DNA of 64,000 nt from NCBI GenBank assembly GCA_963734865.1, contig CAVTIV010000014.1, forward strand, positions 186,001 to 250,000. Reading direction: 5' to 3'. The DNA comes from CBDCUW01 sp963734865 (GTDB taxonomy: Bacteria > Planctomycetota > Planctomycetia > Pirellulales > Pirellulaceae). Position 1 is the stretch's first letter, and each line of letters opens with the position of its first letter. The translations under genes were made by a program, and so were the position numbers. The notes beneath the pieces were generated by a model that had not been told where the DNA came from, made no database searches, and saw only the letters and a list, made by a program, of their open reading frames with translations. Positions 44,552-53,852 of this stretch are shown here, piece after piece.

Positions 44552-45251
44552 ATGAATTTCGCAAACTCTCAGATCGTCGTTACCGAGCCTTCGCGTGGCG
44601 GGCTGCTGCGTCAAAACGCGTATTTCGAGCTGAAGAAGCTGATCCTGAGCGGAGTGCTGGGCAAGACGCCATTCTTGTCGACTCGGAGTCTCGCCAAACG
44701 TTTGGAAATGAGTTTGTCGCCGGTGCGTTCGGCCGTCGAGCGGCTGGAGACCGAAGGTCTGTTGTCGATCGGGCCGCAACGCGGCATCGTTGTCAATGAG
44801 CTGACGACGAAGGAAATCGTCGATCACTTTGAGATCCGTCAAGCGTTGGAAACGCTCGTCGTCCGCAAGCTCGCAGGACGACTGTCGGCGGAACAGGCGG
44901 AGGAATTGCGTGCCAACGTCGCGGCGCACGACGCCAGCCTCGTGGCCGGCGACATCGAGCAATACATCACGCTCGACGGGAGTTTTCATTTATTGCTCGC
45001 CGAGTTTTCAGGGAACGCTGACATCGAGCGCAGTCTTGCGGCAACTCCGTGATCGAATATTCCGCGTTGTGCTACGTGTGATTGAACACATGCCTGACCG
45101 GATGCAACAAAGCATTAACGAACATCGCCAGATTCTGGAGATACTCAGCGGCGGCGATGCCGAGCGTGCTGCCAATGTCATGACGCAGCATCTCCATGAC
45201 GGACTAAAAGCAATTGTTCCGAGCTACCAGACACCTTTTCATTCTGGCTAA
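44552..45251 (+). pseudogene. GntR-family (FCD) transcriptional regulator with a frameshift in the ligand domain
   Basis: The winged-helix part is intact (A-Y-F-E-L-K-K-L-I-L, F-L-S-T-R-S-L-A-K-R-L-E-M-S, G-L-L-S-I-G-P-Q-R-G-I-V-V). The FCD domain begins normally (Y-I-T-L-D-G-S-F-H-L-L-L-A). Near 45030 the first frame runs to a stop at 45052, while L-R-Q-L-R-D-R-I-F-R-V-V-L and E-H-R-Q-I-L-E-I-L continue one base later to 45251. Repaired length is about 232 residues. It is paralogous to the apiose regulator but clearly different. ATG 44552 is chosen. Likely controls the divergent DUF1549/1501/HEAT operon and perhaps the PQQ-type gene downstream. Confidence 0.75.
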
Positions 45252-45297
45252 TGGCGTGTCATCGATCGCTCGCTGAGAGTTGACTAACTGGCAAATG

Positions 45298-46605
45298 ATG
45301 AGTGAATTACGAATGAGAATGTCCGGGCTGATGCTCATTGCTTGCTATTGGATCGGTTCGTTCGTGCCGCTTGCGGCCGAAGATTGGCCGCATTGGCGAG
45401 GTCCCACCCGCGACGACATCGTCACGGAGTCATCAGGTTGGACAGGCAAAAGCTGGATCGCGAATCAACCAGCCTGGAAGAATCAAGTAGGTGAAGGATC
45501 AAGTTCACCCATCGTTGTCGGCAAGAGTCTGTTCGTGATGGGCTGGCGCGACGGGCAAGACTCCGTGTATTGTCTGAATGCGACCACAGGCAAGAAGATT
45601 TGGTCGGTCTCATACGAGTGCCCAAAATACGGCCGACTGGCGACCGGGGACGAAGGCCTCTATTCCGGTCCCACGTCGACGCCCGAATACGATCAGGCAA
45701 CCGGCTTTCTCTACACGCTCAGTTGTGACGGCGATTTGAACTGCTGGGATACGAACGGGCGCGGTCGGCGAGTGTGGGGTGTCAATCTTTACGATGAATA
45801 CGAGGTCGGTCGTCGTCCGCGCGTCGGTCGGTCTGGATTGCGAGACTACGGATACACGACGGCACCGCTCGTTCATAACGATTGGTTACTCGTTGAAGTA
45901 GGAGCCGATGTTGGTACGCTGGTCGCGCTCGAAAAAACGACCGGCAAGCAAGTCTGGCTATCACAGGCAAAAGGACCGGCGGGTCACACCGGCGGGCTCG
46001 TACCGATCACTGTCGAACGCATTCCCTGTGTGGCCGTGATGACATTCCAGGGTTTGCTTGTCACCCGGATCGATGCTGCTCACGCGGGCAGGACCGTCGC
46101 CGAGTATGAGTGGATCACGAACTTCGTCAACAACATCGCGACTCCCGCTGTCTTCGAGAACAATGTTCTTATCACTTCAGGCTATAACCATCAAGCGATC
46201 TGCAAGCTCGAAATCACTCTCCGTGGTGCTCGAAGAATCTGGGAGCAGCCATTCGCGTCGAAGGTATGCAGTCCGGTCATTCACCGTGGTTATGTCTATT
46301 GGGCATGGCAACAAATGCATTGTCTTGATCTGGAGACTGGTGAACAGCTGTGGGAAGGCGGCAACTTCGGAGATCCTGGTTCGTGTATCGTGACCGCCGA
46401 TGACCGGCTGATCCAGTGGGGCGGACGAGGCAAACTAGCATTGATCGATACGGCTGTTCGCTCACCAGCGAAGTACAATGAGTTGGCCAGTATCGACCGT
46501 GTCTTTGCCGCGGACGCTTGGCCACACGTGGCGATGGCCGACGGGCGTTTGCATTGCAAGGATCGCGATGGCAACCTCGCTTGTTTCGAGATGACACGTC
46601 TGTAG
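45298..46605 (+). CDS. exported PQQ-like beta-propeller protein
   Basis: A 435-residue protein. The signal peptide is followed by D-W-P-H-W-R-G-P-T-R-D, the usual opening of planctomycete PQQ_2 propeller proteins. Blade repeats include V-Y-C-L-N-A-T-T-G-K-K-I-W-S-V, L-V-A-L-E-K-T-T-G-K-Q-V-W-L and M-H-C-L-D-L-E-T-G-E-Q-L-W-E. No alcohol-dehydrogenase catalytic motif or haem domain is seen, so an enzymatic role is doubtful; a binding or scaffold role is more likely. It follows the GntR gene by about 45 bases on the same strand. Start codon uncertain within a few codons (ATG 45295, 45298 or 45313). Confidence 0.85.
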   Translation: MSELRMRMSGLMLIACYWIGSFVPLAAEDWPHWRGPTRDDIVTESSGWTGKSWIANQPAWKNQVGEGSSSPIVVGKSLFVMGWRDGQDSVYCLNATTGKKIWSVSYECPKYGRLATGDEGLYSGPTSTPEYDQATGFLYTLSCDGDLNCWDTNGRGRRVWGVNLYDEYEVGRRPRVGRSGLRDYGYTTAPLVHNDWLLVEVGADVGTLVALEKTTGKQVWLSQAKGPAGHTGGLVPITVERIPCVAVMTFQGLLVTRIDAAHAGRTVAEYEWITNFVNNIATPAVFENNVLITSGYNHQAICKLEITLRGARRIWEQPFASKVCSPVIHRGYVYWAWQQMHCLDLETGEQLWEGGNFGDPGSCIVTADDRLIQWGGRGKLALIDTAVRSPAKYNELASIDRVFAADAWPHVAMADGRLHCKDRDGNLACFEMTRL

Positions 46606-46680
46606 CGGCAGCAGTCGCGACGCCGAGGTTGCCCCGTCGCCAGCTTTCACCGATGGGATCGTCTTGGTTGCCAGCGACGG

Positions 46681-47033
46681 TGCTTTTGCAAGTCCAACGA
46701 AGCGGCGACGTTGGATCACCGCGGGTGCTGTCATCAACGAGGTCCTGCAGAGCTTGAAGCAGTTCCGGTTGTTCATCCTCGCGACTGAGTCGCCCGCCGC
46801 CAGGGCGTCGCTGGCGGTCGGCTGCCAACGCTTAAGGATCGGCCAGTTCCGCGATGCCATTACGGATGGTGCGATCGGACATGCCGGTCGCCTGGGCGAC
46901 CGCCGCGATCCCACCTCGTCCTAATGCGCGCGCTCTCGGTTGCCGCCCATCGCCTGCGGCCCCGTTCGTCGAGGTCATAAACCAATGCGGTATACTTTTC
47001 ACGAATCCATTTCACAACTTTTGCATCCGGCAT
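46681..47033 (-). mobile_element. ISAzo13-family transposase, N-terminal remnant
   Basis: Reading from an ATG at 47033 gives W-I-R-E-K-Y-T-A-L, L-D-E-R-G-R-R-R-W-A-A-T-E-S-A, then G-R-G-G-I-A-A-V-A-Q-A-T-G-M-S-D-R-T-I, R-R-P-G-G-G-R and S-P-L-R-W-T-C-K-S-T. These are the helix-turn-helix part and the start of the DDE domain of ISAzo13 (Rhodopirellula-type) transposases. A frame change near 46920 and an in-frame TAA break it, and the remaining 300 or so residues are gone. The rest of the 46.6-47.2 kb gap shows no gene. Confidence 0.65.
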
Positions 47034-47180
47034 CCCACCAAGATGCACGAAACGCAGTCCGCAAATTAATGCCAATTCAGTATTTTATTGTCTTGCAATG
47101 CCTAAGATTTGCGATTCGCGGCGGGTCAGGGGGTACGATCGATGTCTTGTTAGCTGCTCGTGCTTCCCTGTGGTGTCGAA

Positions 47181-48281
47181 CTACATCATGTAGCGCAACT
47201 TGTCGTAAGCCCGCTTTTCCTTCCGCTCGTCGTCGATGGCTTCCGTCAGCTCGTCGAAACCGAACATGGTTTTCACGCGGTGCGTGAGCAGCGCGCGGTC
47301 GTAGGGGACCTTGCCGGAAGTCCAGTAAGCGGAGGTGTAAGGGCTAAACTCTGAAAAGGGCTGCGGGCCGAATTCATCGGCTACGTTTGGCAGGTTTCGC
47401 CACAGCCGCAGGTGCCGGCGGTGCGACGCGATCGCCGCGGGCACGAGTTCGGGATAGCCATACTGCGCGAGGTCGGTGATAGCGGCGGCGTGGTTGTTGA
47501 CGTGTACGAGGCCACCATAACCCTGGCGGTGGACTTTCGGATCCTGGTTGATGATCTCATCGAGCACGGCCTCGACCATTCCCTCCACATCCGTGTAGGG
47601 CGGCGTCCCATCCTCCCCTTCCGGCAGAGTGATCTTGTTCCCGGTGATTCGGCCCTTCGCCTTCCCATAGTAACCGCTTCCAGGGTGGGCGTTGTCGAAG
47701 AGTCCAATTAGCTTGCGAATTCCGTCGATGATCGATGGAGTCGCGAAATCTGGGTGTTCTTTGAGCGCATGAATGGCGATCGAGGCGAAAATCACGTTGT
47801 GCCCGGACTCGCGCGGCGTCTTGATGTTCTTCTCGAGCGCCTCGGCGATGCCGTCGATCAGGCTTTCGTTCGGTTTCTCCTTCGGAAAGGCTTCAAACAG
47901 GTCGGAATCCGCGATCTTCGAATTCTTCGTCATCTTCGATCCGAACACCGACTCCCCGTCCATGACCCGATCGAGATCAGCTTCGATTCCCTTGTAGACT
48001 TCGGGATCGAGATCCGGGCGCTGCTTCCCGATGAAGTAACCGGCCACCACGGCCGCCCCGAGATGCCCGGCCATCGCGCTCATCCGATGGGCCCTGGCAA
48101 GTGCATTGAGGCCCTTCACGAGATAGGTATCGTCCAGGGCAATGCCTTTTCCCGACTCAGTTTCCGCAGCGTGGGCGAAGACCCCAAACACACCGGGAAT
48201 ACTCAGTCCACCGATGATACCTGTGTAAAGCTTGAGGAGCTCTTTTCGATTCATCGTGCGATTCATGTGGAGTTGACTCAT
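47181..48281 (-). CDS. exported hypothetical protein
   Basis: I do not recognise the family. It is a 366-residue protein with a basic start (M-N-R-K-E-L-L-K-L-Y) and a hydrophobic segment ending H-A-A-E, so probably secreted. The mature part is soluble, mostly helical, with many histidines (H-L-R-L-W-R-N-L-P, H-V-N-N-H-A-A-A, A-R-A-H-R-M-S-A-M-A-G-H). It has a glycine-rich G-L-F-D-N-A-H-P-G-S-G-Y-Y-G. It stands alone between an IS remnant and a 362-bp repeat. Starts at 48281, 48266 or 48254 are all possible; none has a clear ribosome-binding site. Confidence 0.7.
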   Translation of the reverse strand: MSQLHMNRTMNRKELLKLYTGIIGGLSIPGVFGVFAHAAETESGKGIALDDTYLVKGLNALARAHRMSAMAGHLGAAVVAGYFIGKQRPDLDPEVYKGIEADLDRVMDGESVFGSKMTKNSKIADSDLFEAFPKEKPNESLIDGIAEALEKNIKTPRESGHNVIFASIAIHALKEHPDFATPSIIDGIRKLIGLFDNAHPGSGYYGKAKGRITGNKITLPEGEDGTPPYTDVEGMVEAVLDEIINQDPKVHRQGYGGLVHVNNHAAAITDLAQYGYPELVPAAIASHRRHLRLWRNLPNVADEFGPQPFSEFSPYTSAYWTSGKVPYDRALLTHRVKTMFGFDELTEAIDDERKEKRAYDKLRYMM

Positions 48282-48426
48282 CTTATTTAGGGTTATTATT
48301 CATGACGTACGAATATGCGGAATCTTTATTCTGCCTATGAAAACTTGGGATTCTGTCTATCCAGGAAAACAAGTTTCTCTCGGCATGAGGCGCAATGTCA
48401 ACCACACCAAAGGGTGTCCCATGCGT

Positions 48427-48788
48427 CCGCACGAAGAGAAGGAGCAACCAGCCGGCGGTGCGTGGGTCACGAAACGAGTTTGACCGTTGGTGCTGATAAA
48501 CCGCAGTGGTTGTTGAATCGCGAAGCGATGGAAGGTGGTAGCCCGGGGTGAGGTTGGCGAGCCTCAAGCGAGCCGGCCGCGACCCCGGGTTCGATTCACC
48601 AATCATGGATTCCCGCCGGCGATCGGGCGGCAAAGCCGCCCGATCGCCGGCGGGGGATTTGTTTTTGCGCTGTTTACCTGGGGCTACACCAACCTCGCTC
48701 GAGGCTCGGTGTTGGCCGCCCCAGGCTAACGTCATGTCGTCACTGCGCAGACTTTTGCTCTGGGTGCAGTCGGTTGGACCAACCGAAG
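48427..48788. repeat. 362-bp dispersed direct repeat, copy 1
   Basis: Almost identical over its length to 52332-52692, in the same orientation, with a few single-base differences and indels. Internal palindromes include CCCGGGGT...ACCCCGGG, GATCGGGCGGC...GCCGCCCGATC and CCTGGGG...CCCCAGG. Short open frames inside are conserved only because the DNA is, so I do not call a gene. Likely a non-autonomous element or structured RNA. Confidence 0.9.
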
Positions 48789-49365
48789 CGGCCTAGGCAA
48801 TACTTCCTTCAATGATGTCCATTCCCTCGACGGACTCCGCTGCTGCGGTCGCAGTTTTGTTCGCCCGTGTCGACAGTACTATGGACTCATCTGACTTCCG
48901 ATCAGTGTTCATGGCAGGCTTACCCACTGGATGGTTCCCTGCCCGCCGAAGTGTTTCGCCCAATGGTGGCTTCGGCACTTCAGGCCGATCGGATCTCCCG
49001 GTTCTCGCGTTTTGGATTTCCACGCATGCACAGGTTCTCAGACTCCGCCGTGTCCACGTCGATCTTGCCAAATAGCGATCGACTGATGTTGCCTTCCCCA
49101 TGTCAGGACAAGGTCGGCACACGGAAGTGAGTGATTTCGGAGCTCAATAGCTGGCCTACGCTTCCTCCCGCACGGACGCTCAGCACGACGTTGTTACCTT
49201 CAGTCGCACCTCCGCCGGAGGCCAAAGTCGATGGCTAGTCGTTCTTCGTAAGAAACTTTCATTCTCTATCCAAAACCGGTTTTATCCCGGCACACCCTGA
49301 CCCTTTTTCCTGCCTCTGGCTGTGCGTAGCCGCGGCACATCGTTCGCGGTCGGCACCGGTATTGT
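48789..49365. other. 577-bp stretch without a recognisable gene
   Basis: No frame on either strand gives a recognisable protein; the open frames here are short and compositionally unlike the neighbours. The segment lies between repeat copy 1 and the membrane partner of the sigma factor, and may be debris of an older insertion. Confidence 0.5.
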
Positions 49366-51321
49366 CTATGCCGCAGACGCTTGGGGTTCATGCAACGCAC
49401 GATTTGGCGAACTAAACGTCGCGTAGGCTAAGAGCAAAACCAGCATGATCGAAAGCCACAGCGGTAATTCACTCCGCAGGTAGTCGAAGATCGTCAGTGG
49501 CGGTATGTCGGAGAGTCGATCTAGTTTTTCTCTCGCAACAACTTTCGGGACGTAATTGTACGCTTGTAGGTCATGCAATGCGTTCGGCCTCAAATACGAT
49601 CGCAACTGTGTAAGATCCAATTCTCGCGGAGTCCCAAAGATTTCCATCAAGCTGATTGCCGCCACGGTCGCTTGCCGATCACTCTCGTTCGTTTGCATGA
49701 ATACACGAAACCCGCCAATGTTTCGAAACGCGCGTGGCTCCGTCACTTGATACTCAACAAGCCAGCGATGGACGTCAGCGACACGAGGCTCACGCTCCGT
49801 TGCCCCATCCAGCCTCTCGATGAGTTCCGATAACAACAATACGTTTTCTAGCTTTCGGTACTCAAAATCCTTGGAAGTGAGTTGATTCCAATTGGCCATC
49901 AAGCGCCCGGTCAACACGTCGCGTTCCGTCTCCGTAAAGTCGTTACTGGATGCGAGGGCAACGATGCGAGAGTAATCGGTCTTCAAATCCAAAATCGGTT
50001 GATCGGAATTCGTCGAGTCAGTCAACCGTCTTCGATCGGCCTGGACATCCGGGTACGCAAGCAGTTCCGAATCGGAGATCAGCCCAGACCTCGCCGCAGC
50101 CGTGAGCATCCAGGTGCGCATCTGAGGATGAAGCTTCAAGTCTTGCTGGAATCGCTTCAACACGAGTTCTTTGTCAAACCCAACACCCGTTTCTTCGAGC
50201 CACTGCGCGACATCTGCCCAATCATCCCAAAGGCCAATTCGTTGTCCGTCATGCGATTCAAAGTAATGCCGAAGGTCCGCTGCGGTCACTCCTCCCCAAT
50301 ACGACTTCGAACACACGGTCATAATCAGGCAGCCTACCAGCACACCGCCCATCGCCCAAAGACTGCTGATTGACTTACGAACTTGGGGAGACGCCAACAG
50401 GATCGCGGCCACAGCCACTCCAGTCGCGATCAAGATCAACGGCCAATACGAAGCCAGTCGATATGCCAGCAAGGCCACTGCGATGTTGCTGATGGCGAAT
50501 GTCACCAGCAGTACTACTTTCGTTCGCTTGCTCAAACGATGCTTCGCGCCTTGACCTGTCCATGCCGACGGTCGAAGCAATGCGCCGATCATGAATGAAC
50601 CGCTGAATAACACGCCGGTCACCAAGTAGGGATCAAGGAGCTGCGACGAGCTCATATTTGCAAACGTTGCCGACAATTGTCCCAGTAGCGCCAAGCCGGC
50701 GACACAGCTTCCGCCGACCACCGTGCGATCGACCAAGTTTTCTTTCGCAAGAGTTCGAACCAAGGATACGCCGGCGAACCCGGAACAGACGAGCGCGACC
50801 ATGAGCGGCATGGACCAACCAAAGAACGGTGCAAGCAATGCACCAGTGAACACGATTGCCGCGATCCATCCGTAACGTTTCCACCACTGGGCGGTCGCTT
50901 GCCGAGCTTGTTCGATGTCGATGCTAGCCGAACCTTGCTCGTGCTGAAGAGCGCGTATTCTCATCATTCCGATCACCGTCAATCCGATCATCAAAAAACA
51001 AAGGAACGGAAACGCCAACACGACGACCATCTTCTTTCCCAGCGAGATGGCGGCAAACGAGATTGGCGCAACGCTCGTATCAAAATTTCGTCCGAGCAAA
51101 TGAATCGGAGTGAAAGAAGCGGCAATGCGAAGCCATTCGCTTGGTCGTGGATCGCTCGCGCTGGCGGAATCGTTCCAGTGCGCATCGCTACGTTGCTTCA
51201 CCGCCGCTTCGACCCGATTACGGACACCATCCGCGAATGACTGGCGATCGGGCTGCCACGGTCGCAGAGCGGCGCGGATTTCATTTTCGTCGATCAAACG
51301 TTCGCCGGTAGATTGATTCAT
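49366..51321 (-). CDS. large multi-pass membrane protein, probable partner of the ECF sigma factor
   Basis: A 651-residue protein whose start overlaps the sigma-factor stop by ATGA. Residues 1-80 are soluble (E-N-E-I-R-A-A-L-R-P-W-Q-P-D). About eight membrane helices follow up to residue 345 (M-V-V-V-L-A-F-P-F-L-C-F-L-M, W-P-L-I-L-I-A-T-G-V-A-V-A-A-I-L-L). Then comes a 270-residue soluble helical domain and one last membrane helix (L-W-L-S-I-M-L-V-L-L-L-A-Y). No zinc-binding anti-sigma motif (H-x3-C-x2-C) is seen. By position it should control or sense for the sigma factor; the mechanism is unknown. The N-terminal 80 residues are the likely sigma-contacting part. Confidence 0.75.
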   Translation of the reverse strand: MNQSTGERLIDENEIRAALRPWQPDRQSFADGVRNRVEAAVKQRSDAHWNDSASASDPRPSEWLRIAASFTPIHLLGRNFDTSVAPISFAAISLGKKMVVVLAFPFLCFLMIGLTVIGMMRIRALQHEQGSASIDIEQARQATAQWWKRYGWIAAIVFTGALLAPFFGWSMPLMVALVCSGFAGVSLVRTLAKENLVDRTVVGGSCVAGLALLGQLSATFANMSSSQLLDPYLVTGVLFSGSFMIGALLRPSAWTGQGAKHRLSKRTKVVLLVTFAISNIAVALLAYRLASYWPLILIATGVAVAAILLASPQVRKSISSLWAMGGVLVGCLIMTVCSKSYWGGVTAADLRHYFESHDGQRIGLWDDWADVAQWLEETGVGFDKELVLKRFQQDLKLHPQMRTWMLTAAARSGLISDSELLAYPDVQADRRRLTDSTNSDQPILDLKTDYSRIVALASSNDFTETERDVLTGRLMANWNQLTSKDFEYRKLENVLLLSELIERLDGATEREPRVADVHRWLVEYQVTEPRAFRNIGGFRVFMQTNESDRQATVAAISLMEIFGTPRELDLTQLRSYLRPNALHDLQAYNYVPKVVAREKLDRLSDIPPLTIFDYLRSELPLWLSIMLVLLLAYATFSSPNRALHEPQASAA

Positions 51322-51848
51322 AGTAGCACCGCCCTTGCCACCTGGGTCCAAGTCGTGGGTTCATCCATCTGCGTTCGGAGTTTCTTTCGAGCTTGATACA
51401 AACGACCTTCGACTGCTTTCACCGAGATCGATAAAAGTGCCGCCACATCTGCGACCGGTGTTTCGTCCAGGTAGTGCATCATCACCACTTCGCGGTGCTT
51501 ATTGGGAAGTCGCTCGATCTCGTTTCGCAATCGCAGCAAGCGTTCGTCGATGACGATGGTCTCCGCAGCGATCCGGTCGAGCGATTCAGGTTCTGCGGAG
51601 GCGGCCAAGCGTTGACGTCGCGAACGGCTTCGCGACCAAACTCGAAACTTGTTCTTGGCGATCCCACGCAACCAACGACCAAACACAAGCGGGTCGTCCA
51701 CATCACCGCGACAGGACGCTAGGCTCAGATGCGCATCGGCGAGGCTGTCCTGGGCCAATTCCGCGGCATCAAAGGCGGGCACGCCCCAGGACACGAGCAA
51801 TCCCGTCAAGGGAGAGCCGAATCGGTCGATACTCTCTTGAAGGTCCAA
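51318..51848 (-). CDS. ECF-type RNA polymerase sigma factor
   Basis: A 176-residue sigma-70 family factor. Region 2 reads F-D-A-A-E-L-A-Q-D-S-L-A-D-A-H and F-G-R-W-L-R-G-I-A-K-N-K-F-R-V-W. Region 4 reads L-P-N-K-H-R-E-V-V-M-M-H-Y-L-D then V-A-D-V-A-A-L-L-S-I-S-V-K-A-V-E-G-R-L-Y-Q-A-R, a clear helix-turn-helix. I favour a TTG start at 51848 because AGGAGA lies ten bases upstream; a TTG at 51896 lacks such a site. Co-transcribed with the membrane protein downstream. The target regulon is unknown. Confidence 0.87.
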   Translation of the reverse strand: MDLQESIDRFGSPLTGLLVSWGVPAFDAAELAQDSLADAHLSLASCRGDVDDPLVFGRWLRGIAKNKFRVWSRSRSRRQRLAASAEPESLDRIAAETIVIDERLLRLRNEIERLPNKHREVVMMHYLDETPVADVAALLSISVKAVEGRLYQARKKLRTQMDEPTTWTQVARAVLL

Positions 51849-52138
51849 AGTGATCGTTTCTCCTGGCCGGTGTTTCGGGTGAGACCATTCTCTCAAGGGA
51901 AGTGACCGACAATCGACTGATCACTCAAAGAAAATCGAAAGCGGGCAGGAAATCCCTAAGTGTGGTGGGTGTGCACGACCGACTGCAGAAACGGAATCAG
52001 CTAACTCGCTTCGGTCGTTTCGACGTTGTTTCGACCGAAGCGGATTCGCGTCCTGATTCCCATCAAAGGGGAATGAGATGTAATCAACAACTTTGAAACC
52101 TTTCAGCGGAACCTTGCGGGTGGAAATCCCGTCCGGTA

Positions 52139-52164
52139 GCCCTGGGTGAGTAATCACCCAGGGC
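52139..52164. repeat. perfect 11-bp hairpin upstream of the sigma-factor gene
   Basis: GCCCTGGGTGA and TCACCCAGGGC around a four-base loop; a second, looser hairpin (CAGGCGAG...CTCGCCTG) lies at 52250-52282. No T-run follows, so REP-like rather than a terminator. The remaining 51.9-52.3 kb sequence shows no gene. Confidence 0.6.
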
Positions 52165-52331
52165 CACCCGGTCCGAAAGCACGAAGGAATTGCGGTTTCT
52201 GCATTCGGTGTGATTGCCCGCTTTTCATTCTGGCTCCCTTCTCCCCCCTCAGGCGAGCTCGAGTGGTGCTCGCTCTCGCCTGACCGATGCGAGTTAGCGG
52301 AATTAGCAATTGCGTGAAGTCGATGCATCCG

Positions 52332-52692
52332 CCGCACGAAGAGAAGGAGCAACCAGCCGGCGGTGCGTGGGTCACGAAACGAGTTTGACCGTTGGTGCTG
52401 ATAAACCGCAGTGGTTGTTGAATCGCGAAGCGATGGAAGGTGGTAGCCCGGGGTGAGGTTGGCGAGCCTCAAGCGAGCCGGCCGCGACCCCGGGTTCGAT
52501 TCACCAATCATGGATTCCCGCCGGCGATCGGGCGGCAAAGCCGCCCGATCGCCGGCGGGGGATTTGTTTTTGCGCTGTTTACCTGGGGGCTACACCAACC
52601 TCGCTCGAGGCTCGGTGTTGGCCGCCCCAGGCTAACGTATGTCGTCGCTGCGCGACTTTTGCTCTGGGTGCAGTCGGTTGGACAAACCGAAG
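52332..52692. repeat. 362-bp dispersed direct repeat, copy 2
   Basis: Second copy of the element at 48427-48788, same strand. The two copies enclose the sigma-factor/membrane-protein operon. Differences are limited to a handful of positions, e.g. one extra G in the CCTGGGG arm and a missing C before ATGTCGTC. Confidence 0.9.
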
Positions 52693-52913
52693 TCTGTTTT
52701 GAGATCCGCCAATTGCAGTCGGTCGCGGAGACCGAAGCGAGTTCCGGCCACTCTCATGCAGGCCCCGATGCCCGACACCGGACCATCCAATCTTGCAATC
52801 TTTTACCGGTCGATGAAACCGGTGTAGCTGAACCAGCGACGAGTCGGCGCGTCGGCACCATTGGCTTGGTTGCTCGGGGCGCAGCGGAGACGGGTAAAGC
52901 AGTTGGAATGAGC

Positions 52914-53162
52914 CTAGTTGCCGTAGCCACCATCGCCAGCAGGCGGCCGCTTCTCAGCGTCGTGGGTCTCCGCTGACATCACGTCGGAGAACAGGGCTTC
53001 AAGATCCCGAAGATGCCCGCCGGTGGCCGTATGGACGATGACTGCCTGGTTCCGATCGCTTGCTTCGACTTTGCGTACGCCGAACCCATGCCCCTTCAGC
53101 CGCTTTCGCGTTTGGGACGCGCTCAGATTCACGTTTAGCTTATAGGTCGGGATTCTGGACAT
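52914..53162 (-). CDS. small basic hypothetical protein
   Basis: An 82-residue protein starting after GGAAGAG. It is basic in the first half (L-S-A-S-Q-T-R-K-R-L-K-G-H-G-F-G-V-R-K-V-E) and then has V-I-V-H-T-A-T-G-G-H-L-R-D-L-E-A-L-F, the shape of a small ferredoxin-fold or nucleic-acid-associated protein. I do not recognise a family. The leader plus start codon resembles the sequence at 61.54 kb. Single gene, no operon partner seen. Confidence 0.55.
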   Translation of the reverse strand: MSRIPTYKLNVNLSASQTRKRLKGHGFGVRKVEASDRNQAVIVHTATGGHLRDLEALFSDVMSAETHDAEKRPPAGDGGYGN

Positions 53163-53390
53163 TGCAGTTCTCTTCCAATCAACAATTCTACCCCTCTCAA
53201 CCGGACGACGATAGAATCGAGTCAGCGAGGCAAATATTACCAAGAGCCGACAACACACCGAACGAAATCCGGCGACAAACCCGTTCGCCTGCGGAAGAAG
53301 ATCCGAAAGCAAACAGTGCGCGCTAATCTGACTGCACGTTTGACGTGGTGGTTATGGTACACTGGGGGGCACGTGTGGGAGGTCAAGGGC

Positions 53391-53852
53391 TTGGCTCGAA
53401 AACTGATGGTCGCATATGTGGTGATCGCTTTGTCGGTCGTCGCTCCCTTGATCGCGACGGCGGGGATGCCCAGCGTGTTGCCTTCGGATTTGCAAGTGCG
53501 GTGGGAGCAGTCGGCAGAATCACGGATGCGTCTGGAGGCAATCTCGTTCTTCTTGATTGGGCTGGTTGTTGCTGTCCTGACAGTCAAGGTTCTTTGGAAT
53601 GCGCTGGCAAGCAACTTCTCACGTTTACCAAAAATCGATTTTCTACGCGCTGCCGCCATCGTTGCACTTTGGGGACTGATCTTCACCCTCGTGCTGACAA
53701 TGATCTCCGGCGCTCGGGAATTGATGACGCCTGGGGCGTGGAAGCAAAATGGGTTTACGTACGAATTGCGACGCGAGCGGAACGCCGAATGGGAAGGCAG
53801 TACGAGGGTATCTGAATTGGACTCCGTTGCGGGCCAGGTGGAATCGCCATGA
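53391..53852 (+). CDS. small membrane protein
   Basis: A 153-residue protein with three hydrophobic segments: V-A-Y-V-V-I-A-L-S-V-V-A-P-L-I-A near the start, F-F-L-I-G-L-V-V-A-V-L-T-V near 65 and A-A-I-V-A-L-W-G-L-I-F-T-L-V-L near 105, then a charged tail. The TTG at 53391 is chosen because GGGAGG lies eight bases before it; a GTG at 53316 would give a longer form. Its stop overlaps the next start by ATGA, so the two are probably co-translated. Function unknown. Confidence 0.65.
   Translation: MARKLMVAYVVIALSVVAPLIATAGMPSVLPSDLQVRWEQSAESRMRLEAISFFLIGLVVAVLTVKVLWNALASNFSRLPKIDFLRAAAIVALWGLIFTLVLTMISGARELMTPGAWKQNGFTYELRRERNAEWEGSTRVSELDSVAGQVESP

Noticed and set aside
48540..48605. A GGGTTCGATTC sequence in the repeat that looks like a tRNA T-loop
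   Set aside because: The flanking bases do not form a T-stem or acceptor stem; the palindrome pairs with another part of the repeat.
48548..48796. Open frames of 60-80 codons conserved in both 362-bp repeats
   Set aside because: Their conservation follows from DNA identity of the repeats; the frame breaks at indels between copies and there is no ribosome-binding site or family match.
52139..52164. Perfect 11-bp hairpin as a rho-independent terminator
   Set aside because: There is no T-run on either strand and no gene ends nearby.
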